From Actinomycetes bacterium (lineage in GTDB: Bacteria; Actinomycetota; Acidimicrobiia; Acidimicrobiales; Palsa-688), in assembly GCA_021788115.1 (NCBI GenBank), contig JAJYLA010000007.1:1-51112 (forward strand): a DNA stretch of 51,112 nucleotides. The letters run 5' to 3'. The notes under the pieces are model-generated. The model searched no databases. It had not been told where the DNA came from and saw only the letters and a program-made list of their open reading frames with translations. How positions within the stretch are numbered: position 1 is the stretch's first letter; every line of letters begins with the position of its first letter. Below, piece after piece: positions 43,020 to 51,100 of the stretch. A program made the position numbers and the translations under genes.

Positions 43020-43927
43020 CCGCCCTCGATCCCGCCGACAGCACGGCACTGGCGGGCTCCTACCCGCCCCTCGTCACCCCCTTCGCCGACGGCGAGGTGG
43101 ACCTCGGCGCCTACGAGCGGCTGGTCGACCGGCAGGTCCGCGGCGGCTCGCAGGGCGTGGTGGTCACGGGCACCACCGGCGAGCCGAGCCTCTTGAGCGC
43201 CGAGGAGCGCGTGGCGCTGGTGCGGTCCGCCGTGGCCGCCGCCGGCGGGCGGATACCGGTGGTGGCGGCCACGGGGTGCGGCTCCTACGACGAGACGCTG
43301 GCGCTGTCCACCTCCGCGGTGGGGGCCGGCGCCGACGCGCTGCTCGTCGTCACCCCGTACTACCTGCGCCCCCCGCAGCGGGGACTGGTCGAGTACTTCT
43401 GCGCTCTTGCCGGCCGGCTCGACGTGCCGGTGCTCATCTACCACATACCGGGCCGCGCGGCCGTCAGCCTCGACGCCGCCAGCCTCGAGGAGATCGTCCG
43501 GCGGGCACCCAACGTCGTGGGCATGAAGCACGCGTCGGCGGACCTGGCGCCGGTCACCGAGGCGCTGCGCCGGATCGGGCCCGACTTCCGGGTGTTCGTC
43601 GGGCTGGAGGAGCTGAGCCTGCCGATGCTCGCCGTGGGGGCCCGGGGGCTGATGAACGCCGTGGGCAACCTCGTGCCCGACCGGGTCGCGGCGCTGTGGG
43701 CGGCCGTCGAGGAGCAGCGGCTCGCCGATGCCCGCAAGATCCACCACGAGCTGTGGGAGCTCAACCAGTCCGTGTTCTTCGACACGAACCCCATCCCGAT
43801 CAAGTACATGATGCGCCGGATGGGCATCCTCGAGCGCAACGAGCACCGCCTCCCGATGGTCCCCGCCACCGCCGAGCTGGAAGGGCGGCTCGACGGCGTC
43901 CTGTCCCGAGCGGGGCTCCTCCGATGA
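43016..43927 (+). CDS. DHDPS/NAL-family lyase
   Basis: A 303-residue (beta/alpha)8 class I aldolase. GTTGEPSLLSAEE is the pyruvate-binding loop, the Schiff-base lysine is Lys171 in VVGMKHAS, and LIYHIPGRAAV holds the family Tyr. Besides dihydrodipicolinate synthase, the family includes hydratase-aldolases of aromatic degradation that release pyruvate, the likely role given a ring-opening bicupin upstream. A true lysine-pathway dapA is less likely in this operon. ATG overlaps the bicupin stop (ATGA). Confidence 0.88.
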   Translation: MTALDPADSTALAGSYPPLVTPFADGEVDLGAYERLVDRQVRGGSQGVVVTGTTGEPSLLSAEERVALVRSAVAAAGGRIPVVAATGCGSYDETLALSTSAVGAGADALLVVTPYYLRPPQRGLVEYFCALAGRLDVPVLIYHIPGRAAVSLDAASLEEIVRRAPNVVGMKHASADLAPVTEALRRIGPDFRVFVGLEELSLPMLAVGARGLMNAVGNLVPDRVAALWAAVEEQRLADARKIHHELWELNQSVFFDTNPIPIKYMMRRMGILERNEHRLPMVPATAELEGRLDGVLSRAGLLR

Positions 43928-43940
43928 GGGGGGCGCGCCG

Positions 43941-44924
43941 GTGACGGTCCGCCTGACCATGGCGATGAGCGGCTACGAGCACGTGCGGGACCTCGCGACC
44001 GGCGACGTGGGGGTGCAGGGCGTGGAGCTGACCACCCTGACCCTGCCCGTGGAGGAGATCTTCTACCGGTTCCTGCACCACCGCGAGTGGCACGTGTCGG
44101 AGCTGTCGCTGGCGAAGTACGTGGCGCTGCGGGCGGAGGGAGACGCCAGCCTCCAGGCGATACCCGTGTTCCCGTCCCGGGTGTGCCGGCACTCCTCGAT
44201 CTTCGTTCGCCCCGGCGGCCCCTCCGCGCCCAAGGAGCTGGCGGGGGCGCGCATCGGCATTCCCGAGTGGGCCCAGACGGCCGCCGTCTACACGCGGGCG
44301 CTGCTCACCCACGAGTGGGGCATCCCCCTCGCCGACGTCCAGTGGTTCCAGGCCGGGGTCAACCAGCCGGGCAGGCGGGAGAAGGTCGACGTCGACCTCC
44401 CCGAGGGCGTGACGCTCACCCGCGTCACGGACCGCTCGCTCGACGAGATGCTGCACGCCGGGGACCTCGACGCCGTGTTCTCGGCCCACTCGCCGGCGAG
44501 CTTCGAGCGCGGCGACACCGGCATCGTCCGGCTCTTCGAGGACTACGAGCCGGTGGAGCGCGAATACGTCGAACGCACGGGGATCTTCCCCATCATGCAC
44601 GTCGTCGCCCTCCGCGCCGACGTCCTGGCGTCCGAGCCGTGGATCGCCGGCAACCTCCTCACCGCCTTCGAGGAGGCCAAACGGCGCAGCCTCGCGCGGC
44701 TGGCCGAGATGACCGCCAGCCGGGTGCCGCTTCCCTGGGTGCCGGCGCGGGTGGCCGACATGCAGCGGCTGATCGGCCCCGACCCCTGGCCCTACGGCGT
44801 GGACGCCAACCGGGTGACCCTCGAAGCCTTCGCGCGCTTCGCCCACGAGCAGGGCGTCGCCCGGAGGCTGCTCACGCCCGACGAGCTCTTCGCCCCCCAG
44901 GTCCTCGGGCGGTACCGCGTATGA
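43941..44924 (+). CDS. 4,5-dihydroxyphthalate decarboxylase-like (Pht5) protein
   Basis: A 327-residue protein with a binding-protein-like fold. GYEHVRDLATGDVGVQGVEL near the start, EWHVSELSLAKYVALRAEGD (about 50-69), and RHSSIFVRPGG, ELAGARIGIPEWAQTAAVYT are typical of the Pht5 family. That family decarboxylates 4,5-dihydroxyphthalate in the phthalate route, but homologues also resemble ABC binding proteins, so some uncertainty remains. GTG at 43941 lies 13 bases after the lyase stop. Its stop overlaps the class II aldolase gene. Confidence 0.82.
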   Translation: MTVRLTMAMSGYEHVRDLATGDVGVQGVELTTLTLPVEEIFYRFLHHREWHVSELSLAKYVALRAEGDASLQAIPVFPSRVCRHSSIFVRPGGPSAPKELAGARIGIPEWAQTAAVYTRALLTHEWGIPLADVQWFQAGVNQPGRREKVDVDLPEGVTLTRVTDRSLDEMLHAGDLDAVFSAHSPASFERGDTGIVRLFEDYEPVEREYVERTGIFPIMHVVALRADVLASEPWIAGNLLTAFEEAKRRSLARLAEMTASRVPLPWVPARVADMQRLIGPDPWPYGVDANRVTLEAFARFAHEQGVARRLLTPDELFAPQVLGRYRV

Positions 44925-45691
44925 CCCCCACCGCGGGCGAGCGCGTGGCGCCGGGCGTCGAGGACCGCCTGAGGACCGACCTCGCCGCCGCCACCCGGAT
45001 GCTCGTGAGCGCCGGGATCCTGGGCTACAGCGGCCACCTGAGCGCCCGCACCGCCGACGGGGAGCACCTTTTGATCCAGGCCGTCGACGATGTCCGGGCG
45101 GAGCTGCTCCCCGAGCGGATCCTGCTCGTCAGCCTCGCCGGCGAGGTGGTGGCGGGGTCGGGCCGCCCGCCGTCGGAGCTGCCCATCCACGCCGAGATCT
45201 ACCGGGCGCGCCGCGAGGTCGGCGCCGTCGCCCACTTCCACCACGACCCGACGACGGTGTTCTCCCTCGTCGAGGGGACGCCGCTCGTGCCCGTCAAGAA
45301 CCACGCCAGCCGCTGGGCGGGCGGGATCCCCGTCCACCCGGACCCTTCGCACATCTCGACGCCGGAGCAGGGCCGGGAGCTGGTGGCGACCATGGGAGGC
45401 GCCCACGCCGCGCTGCTGCGAGCCCACGGTGAGGTGGTCGTGGCCGAGGACGTCCTGACCCTGTTCGCCGACGTCGTGCACTTCGTCGAGAACGCGACGG
45501 TGCTCGCGCAGGCGCTCCGGCTCGGGCCCGTGCGCGCCCTGTCGCCGGCGGAGGCCGAGCAGTTCGACGCCACGTTCCGGCGCGACCGCCACGCCCGCAA
45601 GCTGTGGTCCTACTACAGCGCGGTGGCCTCCGCCGCCGGGGTGCTCCCCGAGCCCTGGACGGGCGTGCAGGGGGGCGCCGGGAGCCGGTAG
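44921..45691 (+). CDS. Class II aldolase/adducin family protein
   Basis: A 256-residue enzyme. Metal ligands are visible in AHFHHDPTTVFS (about 98-109) and LRAHGEVVVAE (about 165-175), with the Glu of PIHAEIYRAR before them. Members are fuculose-phosphate aldolases, epimerases and, in phthalate clusters, 3,4-dihydroxyphthalate 2-decarboxylase. Directly following a Pht5-like gene, a decarboxylase role is attractive but inferred. ATG at 44921 overlaps the preceding stop (ATGA). It is the last gene before the ABC importer promoter. Confidence 0.85.
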   Translation: MTPTAGERVAPGVEDRLRTDLAAATRMLVSAGILGYSGHLSARTADGEHLLIQAVDDVRAELLPERILLVSLAGEVVAGSGRPPSELPIHAEIYRARREVGAVAHFHHDPTTVFSLVEGTPLVPVKNHASRWAGGIPVHPDPSHISTPEQGRELVATMGGAHAALLRAHGEVVVAEDVLTLFADVVHFVENATVLAQALRLGPVRALSPAEAEQFDATFRRDRHARKLWSYYSAVASAAGVLPEPWTGVQGGAGSR

Positions 45692-45700
45692 GGACCCTTC

Positions 45701-45745
45701 TTGACTCGCGCGACCCGGCGGTGCTGTAATGCAGAATCATTTTCT
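45701..45745 (+). promoter_or_regulatory. ABC importer promoter with weaker IclR-type site
   Basis: TTGACT (45701-45706), 18 bases, TGTAAT (45725-45730). Two bases later AGAATCATTTTCT (45733-45745) matches 10 of 13 positions of the 40703-40715 site, in the same place relative to the -10. This ties the importer to the same regulator with lower affinity. Confidence 0.62.
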
Positions 45746-45891
45746 TATGGGGGTCCATGTAGGGAAACGGCCGTGACCTGACACCTGAACGGCAGACCTC
45801 ACGAGGGACGCCGGCACCGGCGCGGGCAGGCCGGGAGGAACGGCCCGGCCAGCAGGGACACATCGGGAAGTGCAACCAAAGGGGAGGTACG

Positions 45892-46968
45892 TTGTTCACC
45901 AAGAAAATCGCTGTGCTCGCCGTGGCGGGGGCTTTGCTCGCCACTGCGTGCAGCTCGAGCACCAAAGCCGCCGGCAGCAAGAGCTCGGGCGGCACGCCGT
46001 CCGCCACGCAGTCCACCGCCACGCATCTGGCCTTCAACGCGGACGGCACTCCCAACCTCAGCGGCCTCACGATCCGCATGGGCAACGCGGCGGGCAGCGC
46101 GCACACCGGTGACACGAACGTCTACGACCTCGTGCAGATGCTGAAGAACTGGGGTGCGAACGCCTCCCAGACCAACGCGTCGCAAAACGACACCGAGCTC
46201 GCCGTCGCGAGCGGCAGCCTCGATGCGACGGCGGGCCCGCTGCCGACCGAGGTGGACTCCGGGCTCGTGGTCTTCGGCCCCAACCAGGCCCGCCTCGACG
46301 ACGTGGTCCTGGCGAAGAACAGCGTCACCCTGTCCAACCTGAAGGGCCAGAACATCGCCATCTGCTGCGACGCGTCCCCCGACGGTGTCCTGCTCACGGC
46401 CGTGCTGAAGAAGGCCGGGATCGGGACCTCCCAGGTCCACATCCTGCGCACGGGCGCCAGCAGCGCCTCCTTCCAGGCGCTGCTGTCGGGCAAGGTCGAC
46501 GTCGCGTTCGTCCACTCCAACGCGGTGCCCAAGGCCGGCAGCGGTTACCACGTGCTGGGCACCGGGGCGTCGATCCTGCCCCAGTACGCCGACAGCTTCA
46601 TGGCCGCCCAGGGGTCGTGGCTGAAGTCGCACCCGGCGGTCGCCGAGGCCATCGACCTCGCCTGGCTCGCGTCGGCGCACCTGTTCGACACCAACGAGAG
46701 CCAGTGGGTGACCAACGCCACGGCCTACACGAAGAACGCCGACACCGCCGCCCAGTACCAGAAGGCCTGGACGGAGCTGCAGGGCATCCAGGCGTGGCCG
46801 ACCGACGGGTCCATCTTCACCGCCGCCGTGGTGACGTTCAACCTCAACATCGCCAAGCAGCAGGACGCCCTCAAGGGGCAGGGCAACCGGCCGGCGAGCC
46901 AGGAGATGGATCTCACCCCCTGGCAGAAGGCATGGGCCCAGTACAGCGCCCACACGAGCGCCTACTGA
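45892..46968 (+). CDS. ABC substrate-binding lipoprotein (SsuA/NMT1 type)
   Basis: A 358-residue binding protein with an N-terminal signal and lipobox LLATAC (Cys at residue 20), followed by a Ser/Gly tether. The body has the type II binding-protein pattern with ASSASFQALLSGKVDVAF, where SsuA/TauA/NMT1 proteins keep a similar motif. Residues around 160 contain an unusual vicinal pair ICCDAS. Likely ligands are aromatic carboxylates or sulfonates. The TTG at 45892 has GGGGAGG six bases upstream. Its 200-base leader holds the promoter at 45701. Confidence 0.87.
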   Translation: MFTKKIAVLAVAGALLATACSSSTKAAGSKSSGGTPSATQSTATHLAFNADGTPNLSGLTIRMGNAAGSAHTGDTNVYDLVQMLKNWGANASQTNASQNDTELAVASGSLDATAGPLPTEVDSGLVVFGPNQARLDDVVLAKNSVTLSNLKGQNIAICCDASPDGVLLTAVLKKAGIGTSQVHILRTGASSASFQALLSGKVDVAFVHSNAVPKAGSGYHVLGTGASILPQYADSFMAAQGSWLKSHPAVAEAIDLAWLASAHLFDTNESQWVTNATAYTKNADTAAQYQKAWTELQGIQAWPTDGSIFTAAVVTFNLNIAKQQDALKGQGNRPASQEMDLTPWQKAWAQYSAHTSAY

Positions 46969-46973
46969 CGTGA

Positions 46974-47015
46974 GGCCCGGGCCGGATCCGGCGCCGCCGG
47001 GTCCGGCCCCGGGCC
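46974..47015 (+). promoter_or_regulatory. Large hairpin between binding protein and permease
   Basis: GGCCCGGG-CCGGATCC (from 46974) pairs with GGGTCCGGCCCCGGGCC (46999-47015) with one bulge and one mismatch. It begins 6 bases after the binding-protein stop. As at tctC-tctA, this would favour higher binding-protein levels. Confidence 0.55.
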
Positions 47016-47057
47016 GATGGCCGAGGGAGCCCATATCTGAGAGGTAGAAGGAAGCAC

Positions 47058-47882
47058 GTGCAGACGGTCGACCACATTCCCCGCCCGAGCGGGGTTCCCC
47101 CCTGGATTCGGGCCCACCGGGACATCATCGCCAAGCTCGTAGCGGTTGCCGCCGCCCTGGCCCTGTGGCAGGCGTCGGACGCCTTCCTCAGACCGATCTT
47201 CATCTCGACGCCGAGCAAAGTCGTCTCGGCGCTGGTCACGCTGATCGGCAACGGCCAGCTGCCCGGCGCGTTCCTGCGGAGCCTGCTCGAGATGCTCGCA
47301 GGGCTCGTCATCGCGGGGATCGTCGGGATCGGGGTGGGTCTGCTCATGGGCCGGATCCGCCTCGTGGAGCGCGCCCTCGACCCCGTGGTGGCGTTCGGGA
47401 ACGCCACCCCCTCCATCGCCCTCCTGCCGATCATGGAGGTCTGGTTCGGCATCGGGACCAACGCCCGGATCGCCTTCATCATGGTGATCTGCACCTGGCC
47501 CATCCTCGTGAACACCTACGCCGGCGTCCGGACGGTGCGCGGCAGGTACACCGACGTCGGGGTCGCCTTCGGCCTGCGGGGCTGGAAGCAGACGTGGAGG
47601 ATCTACCTGCCGGGCACGGTCCCCTTCATCTTCGTCGGCATACGGATCGCCCTCGCCGTCGGGGCAGTCGGCATGATCCTCGGAGGACAGGAGATCGGCC
47701 AGTCGGGCCTCGGCGGGCTCACCGCCGACTTCGGCAGCTACAGCGAGACCGCCGACCTCGTGGCGACGATCGCCACGACGACCGCGTTGGCCATGTTCCT
47801 CTTCGCAGCGTTCCGCCGCCTGCAGTACTGGCGGTTCCCGTGGATCGCGGCGACATCAGCAGGGAGGCGTGAATCGAAGTGA
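47058..47882 (+). CDS. ABC importer permease 1 (SsuC/TauC type)
   Basis: A 274-residue, six-span permease. The cytoplasmic coupling loop is DVGVAFGLRGWKQTWRIYLPG (about 172-192), the EAA-type site where the ATPase docks. GTG at 47058 follows AGGTAGAAGGAA. Its stop overlaps the ATPase gene (GTGA). A second, different permease lies after the ATPase, so the channel is probably a heterodimer. Confidence 0.9.
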   Translation: MQTVDHIPRPSGVPPWIRAHRDIIAKLVAVAAALALWQASDAFLRPIFISTPSKVVSALVTLIGNGQLPGAFLRSLLEMLAGLVIAGIVGIGVGLLMGRIRLVERALDPVVAFGNATPSIALLPIMEVWFGIGTNARIAFIMVICTWPILVNTYAGVRTVRGRYTDVGVAFGLRGWKQTWRIYLPGTVPFIFVGIRIALAVGAVGMILGGQEIGQSGLGGLTADFGSYSETADLVATIATTTALAMFLFAAFRRLQYWRFPWIAATSAGRRESK

Positions 47883-48724
47883 CCGACAGCACCCAGGTTG
47901 CCACGACGACCGGGAACGTCCCGGCTGGGATGTCGCCCGTGGCGTCTCTCCCCCAGATCCTCGAGTATCGGGGGATCTGCAAGACCTTTGCCGGCGAGCA
48001 CCGGACGGTCCTCGCCCTCGACGGCGTCACGTTCTCGGTTCGCCGCGGCGAGTTCCTCAGCCTTGTCGGGCCGAGCGGCTGCGGCAAGACCACCCTCCTG
48101 CGGATCACCGACGGCCTGGAGACGGCCGACAGCGGGACGATCCTGCTCGACGGCAAGCCTCTCTCCGGGGTGTCGCGCGACATGGCCTACGTCTTCCAGG
48201 ACATCAACCTCTTGCCGTGGCGCAGCGTCCTCAAGAACGTCGAGCTCGGTCTCGAAGCCCGCGGCGTCGCCAAGGCCGAGAGGCGGGAGCGGGCGACCGA
48301 GGTGCTCGAGATGGTCGGCCTCACCTCGGAGGCGCGCGTCCCCCCCTACACGCTCTCCGGCGGTATGCAGCAGCGGGTCGGTGTCGCGCGAGCCCTGGCC
48401 GTGCGCCCCAAGGTGCTCCTCATGGACGAGCCGTTCGGGCAGCTCGACAACTTCACCCGGGAGGCGCTGCAGGTCGAGATCGCCGACCTGTGGGCCCGGC
48501 TCGGGACCACGATCGTGTTCGTCACCCACGACGTCGACGAGGCGATCTTCCTCTCCGACCGCATCGGCCTGTTCCAGCCCAACCCCGGGCGCCTGACCGA
48601 GATCGTCGACGTCGACCTGCCCCGGCCGCGCACCGACTACGACGTGCGCGCGAACGCCCGGGCCATCGAGCTTCGCGCCTACATCATGGACCACCTCCGC
48701 TTCGGGCGGAAGACGCTGGCATGA
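47879..48724 (+). CDS. ABC importer ATPase (SsuB/TauB type)
   Basis: A 281-residue ATPase. Walker A GPSGCGKTT (about 65-73), Q-loop VFQDINLLPW, signature LSGGMQQR (about 160-167), Walker B VLLMDEPF and switch His in VTHDVDEA are all intact. The 28-residue N-terminal tail is extra. It energises the two flanking permeases. GTG at 47879; the stop overlaps permease 2 (ATGA). Confidence 0.94.
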   Translation: MTDSTQVATTTGNVPAGMSPVASLPQILEYRGICKTFAGEHRTVLALDGVTFSVRRGEFLSLVGPSGCGKTTLLRITDGLETADSGTILLDGKPLSGVSRDMAYVFQDINLLPWRSVLKNVELGLEARGVAKAERRERATEVLEMVGLTSEARVPPYTLSGGMQQRVGVARALAVRPKVLLMDEPFGQLDNFTREALQVEIADLWARLGTTIVFVTHDVDEAIFLSDRIGLFQPNPGRLTEIVDVDLPRPRTDYDVRANARAIELRAYIMDHLRFGRKTLA

Positions 48725-49554
48725 GCGTCACGGTCATCTCCGAGCCGCCGCAGGCGGCGCCGCCCGCGCCCGCGATGCGCATCCGCAAGCCGGTGGAGGA
48801 GTGGCGGGTCACCGGGATCGTCGCCCCGCTGGTCGTCGTGGCGGTCCTTCTGGGCGGCTGGGAAGTGACGTCGCAGTTCGTGAGCCCGGTCCTGATCTCC
48901 TCGCCGCAGAAGGTGGCGGTCGAGCTCGTCGACCTGTTCCGCCAGGGGACCGCCACCGCGGCGCTGCGGATCTCGCTGAGGGAGCTGTACATCGGCATGG
49001 CGATCGGCATCGCCGCCGGCATCGTGCTCGGGGTGCTCGTCGGGCGGTACTCCCTCGTCGACAGTGTCTTCGCCCCGTTCATCAACGCCGCGAACGCCAC
49101 GCCCCTCAACGTGCTGATCCCCCTCCTGATCGTCTGGGTGGGCATCTCGGCGAAGGCCCGCATCCTCTTCGTGGTGCTGATCAGCTTCTTCCCGGTCCTG
49201 CTCAACACCGCCGGCGGCCTGCGCAACGTCAGCCGCGGCTACGTCGAGGTGGGCCGGATGATGGGCCTCAGCGAGCGCCAGCTCCTCGTCAAGGTGATCC
49301 TTCCGGGCTCGGTCCCCTACATCTTCGCCGGCGTCCGCCTCGGCGTCGCCCTCGGGGTCATCGGCATGATCGTGGGCGAGATGGAGGTCTCCAACGTCGG
49401 GCTCGGCTACCTGCTCAACTTCTACGGGGAGGGCTTCGAGACGGGCAAGCTGATCGCCCTGGTCTTCGTCGCCTCCCTGATCGGCGTCGTCAACGTGATG
49501 ATCGTCCGGGGCATCCAGCTACGGTGGTTCCGGTGGATCCACGCGGCGCGCTGA
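48721..49554 (+). CDS. ABC importer permease 2 (SsuC/TauC type)
   Basis: A 277-residue, six-span permease of the same family as the gene at 47058 but clearly diverged. Its coupling loop is VGRMMGLSERQLLVKVILPG (about 178-197). It has a polar Pro/Ala-rich N-terminal tail. Together with permease 1 and one ATPase it makes an importer of the binding-protein ligand. ATG at 48721 overlaps the ATPase stop. Confidence 0.9.
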   Translation: MSVTVISEPPQAAPPAPAMRIRKPVEEWRVTGIVAPLVVVAVLLGGWEVTSQFVSPVLISSPQKVAVELVDLFRQGTATAALRISLRELYIGMAIGIAAGIVLGVLVGRYSLVDSVFAPFINAANATPLNVLIPLLIVWVGISAKARILFVVLISFFPVLLNTAGGLRNVSRGYVEVGRMMGLSERQLLVKVILPGSVPYIFAGVRLGVALGVIGMIVGEMEVSNVGLGYLLNFYGEGFETGKLIALVFVASLIGVVNVMIVRGIQLRWFRWIHAAR

Positions 49555-49639
49555 ACCCCGAGCGGCCCCCGCGTCCTCACCCGTCCCTCGCCGGATCCCG
49601 GTCCGGCCGTAATCCCGTCCCGCCTGCCAGGAGGTGCTC

Positions 49640-51100
49640 ATGACCGTCGCCGAACCGCACAAGACGTCCGCCACTTATGATCTTCGGGGGTGGTTGGAGC
49701 GGGTGGAGCAGGTTGGTGAGTTGCGGTTTGTGGAGGGGGCGTCGGCGGAGCGGGAGATTGGTGAGGCTGCGGATGTGTTGCAGCACAGGGAGGGGGCGCC
49801 GGCGGTTGTGTTTGGGGGGGTTCCGGGGTATGGGCGGGGTTTTCGGGTTTTGGTGAATGGTTTGGGGTCGGTGGATCGGATGGCGTTGGCGGTGGGGGCG
49901 CCGTTGGGGTTGTCGAAGTTGGGGTTGGCGGATTTTTGGCGGGAGCGGATTGTGGGGCGGGAGCCGGTGGCGTCGGTGGAGGTGGGGTGGGGTCCGGTGA
50001 TGGAGAATGTGCGCAGGGGGGACGAGGTGGATATGACGGTGTTTCCGGCGCCGTTGTGGCATCCCCGCGATGGGGGGCGTTATTTGGGGACGGGTTCGTT
50101 CGATGTGACCCGGGATCCTGATGACGGGTGGGTGAATGTGGGGACCTACCGGGTGATGGTGCATGATGGGCGGCGTCTGGGGTATTACATTTCGCCGGGT
50201 AAGCATGGGCGGATTCACCGGCAGAAGTATTTCGATCGGGGGGAGCCGTGTCCGGTGGTGATGGTGTTCGGGTCGCATCCGTTGCTGTTTTTGGCGTCGT
50301 CGAATGAGATTCCTTTCGGGGTGAGCGAGTTCGACTGGGTGGGGGGGGTGTTGGGGGAGCCGGTGGAGGTGGTGCGGGGTCCGGTGACGGGTTTGCCGAT
50401 CCCGGCGAACGCGGAGATCGCGGTCGAGGGGTTCGCGTCGGCGGAGGAGATGCTGCCGGAGGGGCCGTTCGGGGAGTGGACGGGGTATTACGCGTCGGGG
50501 GAGCGGGCGGAGCCGGTGTTGCGGGTGGAGGCGTTGTATTACCGCGATGACCCGATTGTGGTGGGTTGCCCGCCGGGGCGGCCGCCTGATGAGCTGGCGC
50601 GCTATCGGGCGCCGTTGCGGTCGGCGCTTTTGTTCGAGGAGTTGGCCAAGGCGGGGATCCCCGATGTGGTGGGGGTGTGGCAGCACGAGGCGGGGGGGAG
50701 CCGGATGTTCACGGTGGTGTCGATCCGTCAGCGCTATCCGGGTCATGCCCGCCAGGTGTTGCATGTGGCGTCGCAGTGCCATACGGGGGCGTATGCGGGC
50801 AAGTATGTGGTGGTGGTGGACGAGGATGTCGACCCGTCGGATCTGGAGGAGGTGGTGTGGGCGGTGTGCACCCGTTCGGATCCTGTGGAGTCGATCGATT
50901 TCGTGCGCCGGGCGTGGAGCACGCCGCTGGATCCGCGTTTGACGCCCGAGCGGCGCGCGGCGGGGGATTTCACCAGCTCGCGGGCGTTGATCGACGCGAC
51001 GCGCCCCTGGGAGTGGCGCGACCAGTTCCCCCCGGTCAACGTGCTGCCCCTCGCCGAGCGCCGCCAGGCCCTCGAGCGCTGGTCCTACCTGCTCGACTGA
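49640..51100 (+). CDS. UbiD-family (prenylated-FMN) decarboxylase
   Basis: A 486-residue UbiD-family enzyme. Glu274 and Glu279 in PEGPFGEWTGYY match the catalytic E-x4-E pair; upstream YISPGKHGRIHRQKYF and RGDEVDMTVFPAPLWHPRDG are cofactor-region segments. Such enzymes decarboxylate aromatic or unsaturated acids using prFMN made by UbiX; no ubiX is in the window. ATG at 49640 has AGGAGG five bases upstream; the GTG at 49634 overlaps that SD. Oddly, from about 49675 to 50960 nearly all codons end in G or T, while both ends of the gene use C/G like the rest of the window. The gene ends 12 bases before the window edge. Confidence 0.93.
   Translation: MTVAEPHKTSATYDLRGWLERVEQVGELRFVEGASAEREIGEAADVLQHREGAPAVVFGGVPGYGRGFRVLVNGLGSVDRMALAVGAPLGLSKLGLADFWRERIVGREPVASVEVGWGPVMENVRRGDEVDMTVFPAPLWHPRDGGRYLGTGSFDVTRDPDDGWVNVGTYRVMVHDGRRLGYYISPGKHGRIHRQKYFDRGEPCPVVMVFGSHPLLFLASSNEIPFGVSEFDWVGGVLGEPVEVVRGPVTGLPIPANAEIAVEGFASAEEMLPEGPFGEWTGYYASGERAEPVLRVEALYYRDDPIVVGCPPGRPPDELARYRAPLRSALLFEELAKAGIPDVVGVWQHEAGGSRMFTVVSIRQRYPGHARQVLHVASQCHTGAYAGKYVVVVDEDVDPSDLEEVVWAVCTRSDPVESIDFVRRAWSTPLDPRLTPERRAAGDFTSSRALIDATRPWEWRDQFPPVNVLPLAERRQALERWSYLLD

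Noticed and set aside
43016-43927. DHDPS-family gene considered as dapA of lysine synthesis
   Set aside because: It is embedded with overlapping stops in a catabolic operon; the hydratase-aldolase branch of the same family fits better.
49577-50782. 401-codon antisense frame opposite the UbiD gene
   Set aside because: The product is almost only His, Pro, Arg, Leu and Gln, a direct result of the G/T skew of the coding strand; there is no start signal or family match.
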